Origin: Chlorobiaceae bacterium
GTDB lineage: Bacteria > Bacteroidota > Chlorobiia > Chlorobiales > Chlorobiaceae
NCBI GenBank assembly: GCA_013334525.1
Contig: JAAXXK010000015.1
Span: 1-39,880 of the forward strand
Reading direction: 5' to 3'
DNA: 39,880 nt
Shown one piece after another: positions 1-9,416 of the stretch. The notes under the pieces were generated by a model. The model made no database searches, was not told the DNA's origin, and saw nothing but the letters and a program-made list of their open reading frames with translations. The translations under genes were made by a program, and so were the position numbers. Position 1 is the first letter of the stretch. The number at the start of each line of letters is the position of its first letter.

Positions 1-205
1 CATCTTGTATCACATGACAACGATAAACATCTGAGTTTTACGATATAATTACAACACAATCTAAAAAATTCCGCATGGGAACACACGCATCAGAGGATTC
101 CCTGGGAGCATGCCGGAAGTGCTGAGCGGGAACTCGGCATCTTCTCTTTAACTAAGCATTTGCATACAGGAACTGCCAAGCTGGAGCTTGGCGCTCCCGG
201 GGGTA
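1..205. other. Non-coding region at the left edge
   Basis: No convincing gene is present. Two imperfect secondary structures are visible: six-base arms ATGCCG/CGGCAT at 110-115 and 135-140, followed by a pyrimidine-rich stretch (141-149), and the palindrome at 169-197 described separately. The region lies downstream of the minus-strand icd gene, so it could be the 3' end of a plus-strand transcript beginning outside the window or a small structured RNA. No known RNA family could be assigned by eye. Confidence 0.4.
169..197. repeat. REP-like palindrome
   Basis: A perfect seven-base stem GCCAAGC/GCTTGGC (175-181 and 186-192) closes a TGGA loop, and GGA (169-171) can pair with TCC (195-197) across an internal mismatch. 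Palindromes with a CCAAGCTGGAGCTTGG core recur as dispersed extragenic repeats in several bacterial genomes, as far as I recall. Only one copy was noticed in this window, so its status as a repeat is inferred. Confidence 0.4.
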
Positions 206-247
206 AACAGAGAAGCCCGGCTGAACCGGGCTTCTCTGTTTATTTTT
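206..247 (+). terminator. Strong intrinsic terminator hairpin
   Basis: Fifteen-base perfect inverted arms at 206-220 and 226-240 enclose a five-base loop (CTGAA); the stem contains a CCCGG/CCGGG core. On the plus strand the stem is followed by TATTTTTCT, a good U tract. On the minus strand it lies 26 bases after the icd stop codon, preceded by an A-rich stretch and followed by only TTTA. It may therefore terminate icd as well as a plus-strand transcript entering from the left. The plus-strand U tract is the better one. Confidence 0.8.
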
Positions 248-266
248 CTCAGCTCAATACATACGA

Positions 267-2806
<2,540 letters not shown>

Positions 2807-3688
2807 TTACTTGGATGGATAATCTTCATCGAGCCCTACCCTCTGGGCAAGCTCTTTGTCATGCAGCACTTCATGGGCAAGCTTGATCATGGGAATGGTA
2901 GCTCCCATCGAGCTGTAACCGCCATCATGGAACAGGTTCTGCATGGTCACCTTGCGGGTCAGGTCGCTCAGCATGGTTATGGTGTACTCGGCACACTCCT
3001 CTGCGCTCGCATTGCCGAGCGGAGACATCAGGTCGCTGTATTCGTACATTTTCTCGAAACCGGGAATACCGCTTCCTGCCTTTGTATAGGTCGGGCTCTG
3101 GGAAATGGTGTTGATCCGGATGCCGCGTGGGGCGAGCCTGGGGCCGAAACTGCGGGCGATCGATTCGAGCAGCGATTTGGCATCGCCCATATCGGAATAG
3201 GTCCAGTAGTTACGCTGCGATGCGATATAGGAGAGCGCAACAATACTGCCACCGTCATTGATGACATCGTTCTTCAGCGCATAGGCTACAAGCCTGTGGA
3301 ATGATATGCCGGAAACATCGAGCGTCCTCATGAACCATTCGTAGTTCAGGTCCTCGTAGGGAAGTTGTTTGCGGATGTTCTGCGACATACCTATCGAATG
3401 AACGATGAAATCGACGGAACCCATGGTCTCCTTGAGCTCCTTGAAACAGTTGTCGACATCCTCGTTTTTCGAAGCATCGCAAATAAGCACCGGCGCGTTT
3501 CCGCATGCATCGGCAAGTTCCTGAAGGTTTCCGAAACGAATAGCGGTCGCGATATTGGAAATTGCGATCTGGGCTCCTTCCTGGTATGCATGCAAAGCTA
3601 TCTGCCAGCCAATGCTGCTCTCATCGAGGGGTCCGAAAATAATTCCTTTCTTCCCTTTCAAAAGGCCATAGTGCGCTTTCTCGGGCAT
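2807..3688 (-). CDS. fabI: Enoyl-ACP reductase FabI (Bacteroidetes/Chlorobi type)
   Basis: It reduces trans-2-enoyl-ACP in the last step of each fatty acid elongation cycle, using NAD(P)H, in the cytosol. The protein is a short-chain dehydrogenase fold of 293 residues. The N-terminal nucleotide-binding segment is IIFGPLDESSIGWQIA (16-31). HSIGMS (97-102) matches the family's conserved loop, and the catalytic pair is Tyr164-X6-Lys171 in YSDMGDAK. The segments SQSPT, AGSG, SPLGNASAEECAEY and LFHDGGYSSMG resemble the longer FabI form of Bacteroidetes and Chlorobi rather than the 262-residue E. coli form. The start is ATG 3688 and no Shine-Dalgarno site is seen. It is the only fatty acid gene in the window. 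Confidence 0.93.
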   Translation of the reverse strand: MPEKAHYGLLKGKKGIIFGPLDESSIGWQIALHAYQEGAQIAISNIATAIRFGNLQELADACGNAPVLICDASKNEDVDNCFKELKETMGSVDFIVHSIGMSQNIRKQLPYEDLNYEWFMRTLDVSGISFHRLVAYALKNDVINDGGSIVALSYIASQRNYWTYSDMGDAKSLLESIARSFGPRLAPRGIRINTISQSPTYTKAGSGIPGFEKMYEYSDLMSPLGNASAEECAEYTITMLSDLTRKVTMQNLFHDGGYSSMGATIPMIKLAHEVLHDKELAQRVGLDEDYPSK

Positions 3689-3841
3689 ATTATAAACTGA
3701 TACTTTTCAGAAATAGGGGTAGTTAATACCCGTTTGATAATCGTTCAAAGCTGTCAAGATACAAGTTTCCCATGAAAACTTAAACAGCTCCCTCCAAATT
3801 TATCCCTCCGGGTAGATCGGGCCGGCCTGTGGATAAGCTTT

Positions 3842-5143
3842 TTATATCTTCAGGCGCCGCATTGAGCGAAGCTTGTCGAGCACATTCTTGTTGACGTTGA
3901 GCTCCATGCTCTCCTTCTCCACCGGCACCTCCTTGAAGACCACCTTAAGCAGGTTGTCCTCCCTGATGAAACGCTCCATGTCGAGGCTGTACAGCGCCCT
4001 TGGCAGGGTGATGATGCGCTGGGCGCGGTCGACGGTGACAATGATGTCGGTGCCCATGCGTTCCACCTTGACCTCTTCGGCATCCTTGAGGAAAGGCACC
4101 TTGATGCAGAGAATCTCCCGATGGTCGGCCGTGATCTGGTTCGTCTTGCTTTCGATCCAGAAGTTCTTGCCCGAATAGAAGATGCTGTCCGCTTCCTGGC
4201 CGGGAAAAACCATCTGGCTTATCTGGTACAGGGCATCTGGTCCGATAGGCTCGGTACGCTGAAGGTGGCACCTGAAAACCGGGGTCGGATAGAATGAGTT
4301 GTCGATCTCCATCAGGTACTTGCTGTGCAGATCGGCCCAGAATTCGAAATATTCGCCGACAGTCTTCGTGGTCGGCAGGATCTTGTTGATGACGATACCG
4401 TCGATGTTGATGCCGTAAAGGTGTACGAAGGTGTAAGCCCTCTTCGTTTCAAGAATCGAGAGCTTCTCGGGATTCAGCACCAGCCTGAAGGTGACCTCTG
4501 GGCTCAGGATGAAGCGGTTGATATCCTCCATCTGCTTGAGGAGCACGTTGATCTCGTTGAAGAAATCGTCGTCTGGAATGGAGTTGCCCGAAAGCGGCCT
4601 GGCCAGCGATGACATGCTCTTGTAAAGCTTGAAAAACTGCTTGCCCATGTTGCCGCCGATGATGATCTCGGGATAGGCCAGCAGGCGGAGCGTATTGCCG
4701 GTCGGGGAGGTATCGAGCACGACCACGTCCCACTTGCCTGACTGCGCTTCGTCGACCAGTCTGCTCAGTGCGAATATTTCGTCGAGGCCCGGCTGGGTCG
4801 TCAGCTCCGAAGCTATGCCGGTGTCGAGCCCCTGGTTCTTGTAGGACGAATTGACGAACTTCTGGAAGCCCGACATGTTCTTCTTCAACTCGTAAATGGT
4901 ATCGACCTCAAGGCCATAGAGGTTTTTTTCGATCTTCAGCGGGTCGTTCCTGCTGATCTGTACGTCAAATACGTCCGAAAGCGAATGTGCAGGGTCGGAA
5001 GACATAATCAGAACCCTTTTTCCCTGACGTGCAAGGGAAACTGCCGTTGAAGAAGAGATGGTGGTTTTACCCGTTCCACCCTTCCCGGAATAGATGATGA
5101 CCCTCGGCTTAGACTGGTTTTCCAATAAATCCCTCGAAAGCAT
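3842..5143 (-). CDS. ArsA/Get3-family ATPase with HSP20-like C-terminal domain
   Basis: A P-loop ATPase of the SIMIBI class. Visible motifs are the deviant Walker A GKGGTGKTT (20-28), switch I SDPAHSLSDVF (48-58) and the Walker B/switch II DTSPTGNTLRLL (143-154). After about residue 330 the chain changes to a beta-rich tail (roughly 340-433) containing repeated IIVTVD/IITLP strands, typical of the alpha-crystallin-like domain appended to many ArsA homologues. With 433 residues and one ATPase half it is not a two-domain arsenite pump ATPase. No arsenic genes adjoin it. Green sulfur bacteria are known to carry several ArsA-like proteins, and a role in protein targeting or chlorosome and membrane biogenesis is only a guess. 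It lies 78 bases after aat and could be read from the same transcript. Confidence 0.85.
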   Translation of the reverse strand: MLSRDLLENQSKPRVIIYSGKGGTGKTTISSSTAVSLARQGKRVLIMSSDPAHSLSDVFDVQISRNDPLKIEKNLYGLEVDTIYELKKNMSGFQKFVNSSYKNQGLDTGIASELTTQPGLDEIFALSRLVDEAQSGKWDVVVLDTSPTGNTLRLLAYPEIIIGGNMGKQFFKLYKSMSSLARPLSGNSIPDDDFFNEINVLLKQMEDINRFILSPEVTFRLVLNPEKLSILETKRAYTFVHLYGINIDGIVINKILPTTKTVGEYFEFWADLHSKYLMEIDNSFYPTPVFRCHLQRTEPIGPDALYQISQMVFPGQEADSIFYSGKNFWIESKTNQITADHREILCIKVPFLKDAEEVKVERMGTDIIVTVDRAQRIITLPRALYSLDMERFIREDNLLKVVFKEVPVEKESMELNVNKNVLDKLRSMRRLKI

Positions 5144-5151
5144 TACTTACG

Positions 5152-5158
5152 CTCCTTT
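5152..5158 (-). promoter_or_regulatory. Ribosome binding site of the ArsA-like gene
   Basis: AAAGGAG on the minus strand lies eight bases before ATG 5143. It is one of the few clear Shine-Dalgarno sites in the window and fixes the start of the ArsA-like gene. Confidence 0.7.
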
Positions 5159-5221
5159 TGATGCAGCATTGAAAACTGGAAACGATATTGCAAGAACTAA
5201 CATAGTACCACTTTTCCCCTG

Positions 5222-5806
5222 TTAGATAAAGAGAATCTTTTTGGCAAGGGCCGTTTCGAGTTGCGCCATGTAGTGTTCATGATCGATCTCGACTGCGCCG
5301 AGCATCTCCAGGTGGGGGTTCATGATCTGCGCATCGAGCAGCAGGTACCCCTTTTGCCTGAGATGGGCGACAAGATAGGCAAAGGCGACCTTCGAAGCAT
5401 GGGGCCGTTTAAAGAACATCGATTCCCCGAAAAAGGCAGCTCCCATCGCCAGTCCGTAAAGACCTCCTACAAGCTCGCCCTCCTGCCAGCTTTCGATGCT
5501 GTGGGCAAGGCCGAGGCGGTGCAGCTTTACGAATACCTCAATGATCTCCTCCGATATCCATGTGTCGCTTTCACCCGCACGAGGCATGGAACAGGCCCTG
5601 ATCACCCCTTCGAAATCGGCATCGATCCTGATGGTGAAGCACCCCTGGTCGATAATGCGCCTGAGGCTCCTGGAGGCACGGAAATGGTCAAGCGGCACGA
5701 CCGCCCTCTGGTATGGCTGGCACCAGCTGACCGTGCCGTCGCGAGACTCGGCCATCGGGAAAAAACCATGGCGGTAAGCACGGAGGAGCTCTTCGACCCT
5801 GATCAT
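5222..5806 (-). CDS. aat: Leucyl/phenylalanyl-tRNA--protein transferase
   Basis: It transfers Leu or Phe from aminoacyl-tRNA to proteins with N-terminal Arg or Lys, marking them for ClpS/ClpAP in the bacterial N-end rule. The 194-residue chain shows the family pattern: an N-terminal YRHGFFPMAE (11-20), WCQPYQRAVVPLDHF (28-42), and a central part with GGLYGLAMGAAFFGESMF followed by ASKVAF. The C-terminal LLDAQ..NPHLEMLGA is also typical. It is slightly shorter than the E. coli protein, mainly at the ends. The ATG directly follows the TAG of the upstream nitroreductase gene (TAGATG), so translation is probably coupled. Confidence 0.93.
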   Translation of the reverse strand: MIRVEELLRAYRHGFFPMAESRDGTVSWCQPYQRAVVPLDHFRASRSLRRIIDQGCFTIRIDADFEGVIRACSMPRAGESDTWISEEIIEVFVKLHRLGLAHSIESWQEGELVGGLYGLAMGAAFFGESMFFKRPHASKVAFAYLVAHLRQKGYLLLDAQIMNPHLEMLGAVEIDHEHYMAQLETALAKKILFI

Positions 5807-6406
5807 CTACCGGCCCCGAAGCTGCTTCGCATCCGTCACCAGCACATCGTCGACCTTCCTTTTCGGGACGTGATGGACAGCGTACTGATCCCTCCAGTAA
5901 CGGATGTCGCCTCCCTCTTCGATCAGGTCGATAACGACAGTCTCGACCGGCTTGCCGAGGGCGATCACCAGCAGCACCGTCCACGGGTCTGGGATATCGA
6001 GCGCCGAGGCAAGGCGGTCACCGTCGAAGGCACCGACTATACATCCGCCCAACCCCTTTTCAGCCGCACCAAGCATGATGGTCTGGGCTGCGATGCCGCT
6101 GTCGCAGGACGCGCCGAGGGCATCCGCCTTCAGGCAGAGCATGACGAGGAAAGCCGTTGGACGCTCTCCCGGCCCGGGCCCCGGCCAATCCTTAAGGTAG
6201 CCGGCCCACCCAAGGCTCGGAAACACCTTTTCAGCGCCACGGACGCCGGTCACCGCAAAATATCTCAGCGGCTGCCGATTGGCCGCAGAAGGTGTGTAAC
6301 AGGCCAGTTCGACCAGTTCCGACAGCACCTCGGGCCCCACTTCGAACTGCTCGTCGAAGCGCCTGATGCTGCGGCTTCTTGTCACCAGCTCCCTGAACTC
6401 ACTCAT
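5807..6406 (-). CDS. Nitroreductase-family FMN protein
   Basis: A 199-residue member of the nitroreductase fold, expected to bind FMN and act as a homodimeric NAD(P)H-dependent oxidoreductase. Family marks are the N-terminal basic RSRSIRRFD (10-18), which contacts the FMN phosphate, and TPSAANRQP (38-46). The segments CDSGIAAQTIMLGAAEKGLGGCIVG and VIALGKP are also diagnostic. Substrate cannot be inferred. It overlaps the upstream glycosyltransferase by four bases (ATGA) and abuts aat, so the three form a coupled operon. A physiological nitroaromatic substrate is unlikely, and roles in cofactor or quinone reduction are more usual. Confidence 0.85.
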   Translation of the reverse strand: MSEFRELVTRSRSIRRFDEQFEVGPEVLSELVELACYTPSAANRQPLRYFAVTGVRGAEKVFPSLGWAGYLKDWPGPGPGERPTAFLVMLCLKADALGASCDSGIAAQTIMLGAAEKGLGGCIVGAFDGDRLASALDIPDPWTVLLVIALGKPVETVVIDLIEEGGDIRYWRDQYAVHHVPKRKVDDVLVTDAKQLRGR

Positions 6407-7452
6407 GGCTCAACGCCCCCTGCCCGATGATCCTTCCACGCCGCGTCAGAAAAAGTCTGCAAATCATCCCATCGGCCTGAAGCGATCCATTCGGCGATGT
6501 AATCGACGGTCCTGGAGTAGTTGAGCGGCTTGCCGCCAGGCCTGCCGAGCCACTCCTTCAGCACCTCCTGATCGAGGTGGTGCATCGACATGCCGTACTC
6601 GAGCTCCACCATGGCCATCGCGTTGGACTCCTGCTCGATCTGGCCGTCGAGAGGCCTGAGAAGCAGTTTCTTGCCGAGATGCAGCGCCTCGCCCGGCAGT
6701 TCGAACCCGGCGTTGCAGACCACGCCGCCACACTCCATGAGGTCACGCAGGAACCCCTCCCGTGAATAGCTCCTGAAAAACAGGTGCCCGTCGTCACGGT
6801 CTTCGGTCACCTTGCCGTAGACGAAAAAGCGGTATGCGTCGTATGGGCGCAGAAACTCCTCAACATCATCCACCTCCTCGAACGGCAGGTAGACGAGTAT
6901 CTTGCCGGGTTCTTCGACAGGACGGGCGGCACGGTAAAGCGATTCGGGAATGACCGGGGGAAAGATCGGCTGGCCGAAATGGTGCCAGTGCAATCCGGCG
7001 TTGTAACGGGCCGGGGCGAAATTGAGCAGCATGTATTTTTCGAACACATTCCCCCTGGCTATCGGGATGTTGAACGGAAAGGCGTACTGGTGGCCGAACC
7101 CCATGCTGACCAGGCCCCTCATCCGCGCCGCCATGGCGGTGACCGGCTCGAAATCGGTGATCACCAGGTCAACGCCGGAAGTGTCGAGCGTGAGGACATC
7201 GGTCGTGAGACGGATAAGATCGAGCTGGATCATGGTGTCGATGTAGTTCATCCGCCCGCGTCGAGTGGCAAGGGTGAGCCCCTTGAGCACCGTGTATGGA
7301 GCGAAAACCTCAATCTCCCTGAGCTCCTCCTCTTTTCTGCCGCTGATGATGACATGGAGGTCGTGACCCTCCTCCCTGAGCTTCCTGACCAGCTCCCTGC
7401 TGCGGCTGATATGGCCGTTTCCCGTTCCCTGGACACCGAAAAGGATCTTCAT
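6403..7452 (-). CDS. Glycosyltransferase, MJ1255/GT-B type
   Basis: A 349-residue GT-B glycosyltransferase resembling the MJ1255/VC2487 group and, more distantly, MurG/UGT enzymes. The N-terminus MKILFGVQGTGNGHISRS has the glycine-rich nucleotide-binding loop with GNGH. The C-terminal donor-binding part contains MECGGVVCNAGFELPGEALHLGKKLLL, where the G-F-E arrangement replaces the usual GG..T..E of MurG. No signal peptide or membrane segment is evident, so it probably acts at the cytosolic face. The acceptor is unknown. It is the first gene of the coupled unit with the nitroreductase gene and aat. Confidence 0.8.
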   Translation of the reverse strand: MKILFGVQGTGNGHISRSRELVRKLREEGHDLHVIISGRKEEELREIEVFAPYTVLKGLTLATRRGRMNYIDTMIQLDLIRLTTDVLTLDTSGVDLVITDFEPVTAMAARMRGLVSMGFGHQYAFPFNIPIARGNVFEKYMLLNFAPARYNAGLHWHHFGQPIFPPVIPESLYRAARPVEEPGKILVYLPFEEVDDVEEFLRPYDAYRFFVYGKVTEDRDDGHLFFRSYSREGFLRDLMECGGVVCNAGFELPGEALHLGKKLLLRPLDGQIEQESNAMAMVELEYGMSMHHLDQEVLKEWLGRPGGKPLNYSRTVDYIAEWIASGRWDDLQTFSDAAWKDHRAGGVEP

Positions 7453-7749
7453 TAACTACTGTGTTTAATGCCTTGTGCAGGGCAACCTGCTACTCATGCA
7501 GACTTTGACTTACGATCACCCTATACTCATAAAATTACACTTATTACCGGAAAAGTTGAACAACAGGGTTGAATCCATTTTGAAAACCTTTCGAACCGCA
7601 GATTTATCAACTGTCAGCCAAGAAAAAACAATATCACATTAAACTTCGCACTCAACAATATGAGAGAATCAGATAAAAATGTAAGTTTAATAACTGTATG
7701 ACCAAACCCCTTGGCGTCACACATATAAACTCCTTAAGTACTTTTATAA
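7453..7749. other. AT-rich intergenic region upstream of the methyltransferase
   Basis: About 300 bases between divergent genes, clearly more AT-rich than the sequence on the left. It must carry promoters for the glycosyltransferase operon and the restriction-modification pair. A possible sigma-70 pair is TTGACT (7505-7510) and TAAAAT (7530-7535), but the 19-base spacing and 215-base distance from the methyltransferase make it weak. An eight-base palindrome AAGTACTT (7736-7743) lies six bases before the methyltransferase start. No control-protein gene is present; the only open frame noted is 13 codons at 7659. Confidence 0.45.
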
Positions 7750-8631
7750 ATGGAAGTTAATACCGAAATAATTCTCGGCGACTGCAAAGATATACTCCAG
7801 AGTCTACCCGATAATTCGGTTGACCTGATATTCACCTCTCCGCCCTATGCCGACCAAAGAAAACAGACTTATGGTGGGATCCATCCTGACAAGTATGTCG
7901 ACTGGTTTCTCCCTATTTCAGCACACCTGCTGAGAGTCCTCAAACCCTCCGGAACCTTCATCCTGAACATAAAGGAAAAAGTGCTTAATGGAGAGAGAAG
8001 TACCTATGTAATGGAGCTGATTCTCGAAATGAGAAAGCAACAAGGATGGCTCTGGACTGAAGAGTTCATATGGCATAAAAAAAATAGTTATCCGGGTAAA
8101 TGGCCTAACCGTTTCAGAGATTCGTGGGAACGCCTGATCCAGTTTAATAAAAGCAGGTCTTTTTACATGAACCAGGAATCAGTTATGGTTCCTATGGGCG
8201 ATTGGTCTCGGTCTCGATTGAAAAACCTAAGTGAAACTGATAAAACCAGAGACGAATCAAAAGTTGGTAGCGGATTTGGAAAAAACATCTCCAACTGGCT
8301 TGATAGAGAGATGGCTTATCCTACCAACGTTCTGCATCTTGCCACTGAATGCAACAACAAGAATCATAGTGCTGCTTTTCCTGAGGGACTTCCTGAATGG
8401 TTCATAAAACTATTCACGCAGGAAGGAGATACAGTTTTAGATCCGTTTATGGGCTCAGGAACAACCAATGCGGTCGCCCAACGCATGAAAAGAAATTCCA
8501 TCGGTATAGAAATTATGCCGGAATACCACTCCATGGTCGAAAAAGAACTCAGGCCGGTAGAACTGTATCTGCTTGAAAACAAAAATGGTTATGACCCCTC
8601 TCAACCTAAGCGACGTATCGAAGTACGTTGA
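7750..8631 (+). CDS. DNA methyltransferase, beta class, probably N4-cytosine
   Basis: A 293-residue amino-methyltransferase that would protect the cognate site of the adjacent nuclease. The catalytic motif IV TSPPY is at 29-33, near the N-terminus, and the AdoMet-binding motif I DPFMGSGTT is at 231-239, near the C-terminus. The IV-to-I order defines the beta class, with the specificity region in between (about 100-215). TSPPY or SPPY is usual in N4-cytosine enzymes and DPPY in N6-adenine enzymes, so N4-cytosine is favoured but not proven. The reading frame is intact. Base composition is unlike the neighbours: the 60-base line from 8041 is 38% GC, against 62% for the line from 6541. This points to transfer. 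Confidence 0.9.
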   Translation: MEVNTEIILGDCKDILQSLPDNSVDLIFTSPPYADQRKQTYGGIHPDKYVDWFLPISAHLLRVLKPSGTFILNIKEKVLNGERSTYVMELILEMRKQQGWLWTEEFIWHKKNSYPGKWPNRFRDSWERLIQFNKSRSFYMNQESVMVPMGDWSRSRLKNLSETDKTRDESKVGSGFGKNISNWLDREMAYPTNVLHLATECNNKNHSAAFPEGLPEWFIKLFTQEGDTVLDPFMGSGTTNAVAQRMKRNSIGIEIMPEYHSMVEKELRPVELYLLENKNGYDPSQPKRRIEVR

Positions 8632-9331
8632 AGACAACATCGGCACCTTTCATCAGAAAAGAATAGCAAGCCTTGATGACTTGAGCCTTTCAAAGGTGCT
8701 GAAACGAAAAAACCCCTACCTTTTCAAGGCAAAATTTGTGTTGACATCTGAACAGATCGTCAGGAGTCTGGTTGATGCTCACATCTCATCCAACGAAGAG
8801 ACTGTTTTCGGCGACTGGCTTGAAGGACTAGCTATTTTTATCAACTCGAAAGTTTTCAACGGCAAGAAATCAGGCATCCCAAGCATCGACCTTGAGTTCG
8901 ATAAGGACGGATACCGTTATATCGTCAATATCAAATCAGGCCCCAATTGGGGAAACAGTAGCCAGATCAATAAGATGATCGCCGATTTCAAAACAGCAAA
9001 AAAAACTCTTCGAACGAGTAATTCTGGCCTCCAGGTAATAGCTGTCAATGGATGCTGTTACGGAAAGGATCGGCGTCCTGACAAGGTAGACTATTTCAAA
9101 TACTGCGGTCAGGATTTCTGGGGGTTTATCTCGGGAGACAACGATTTGTATACGAGCATTATTGAGCCACTTGGGCATAAAGCACAAGAAAAAAACGAGG
9201 AGTTTCAGAAATCCTACGCACAGATGCTCAACAGATTCACTACGGAATTCAGTAAAGAATATTGTGCCAGCAACGGCGAAATCGCCTGGAAAAAACTCGT
9301 AGAATTCAACTCGTCGGCAAACCGAATATAA
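8585..9331 (+). CDS. Type II restriction endonuclease, EcoO109I/PmeII-like
   Basis: Predicted restriction nuclease paired with the methyltransferase. The frame opens at TTG 8573, but ATG 8585 (or ATG 8591) is the likelier start; from 8585 the protein is 248 residues and overlaps the methyltransferase by 47 bases in another frame. In 252-residue numbering from TTG, the likely PD-(D/E)XK core is IDLEFD (105-110) followed by NIKSGPNWGN (119-128). Lys121 is in place, but Asn119 stands where Asp/Glu is usual, and Asp106, Glu108 or Asp110 may supply metal ligands. The tail with FWGFISGD and GEIAWKKLVEF resembles the end of EcoO109I as I remember it. Recognition site unknown. GC is low, as in the methyltransferase (45% in the line from 8641). 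Confidence 0.78.
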   Translation: MVMTPLNLSDVSKYVEDNIGTFHQKRIASLDDLSLSKVLKRKNPYLFKAKFVLTSEQIVRSLVDAHISSNEETVFGDWLEGLAIFINSKVFNGKKSGIPSIDLEFDKDGYRYIVNIKSGPNWGNSSQINKMIADFKTAKKTLRTSNSGLQVIAVNGCCYGKDRRPDKVDYFKYCGQDFWGFISGDNDLYTSIIEPLGHKAQEKNEEFQKSYAQMLNRFTTEFSKEYCASNGEIAWKKLVEFNSSANRI

Positions 9332-9416
9332 CTCCCTGTCTATCCAGACTCTTTTCTACGACTCAGGTATCATAGATCGTAAACATCATCGACACCATGA
9401 TAAACTGATTCATCAC

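Noticed and set aside
5261..6430. 389-codon plus-strand frame
   Set aside because: It lies wholly antisense to aat and the nitroreductase gene, both of which have clear family motifs; no motif or ribosome site supports it.
7505..7535. Sigma-70-like promoter TTGACT-19-TAAAAT
   Set aside because: The spacing is long and it is far from the gene; such matches are common by chance in AT-rich DNA, so it is mentioned only within the intergenic entry.
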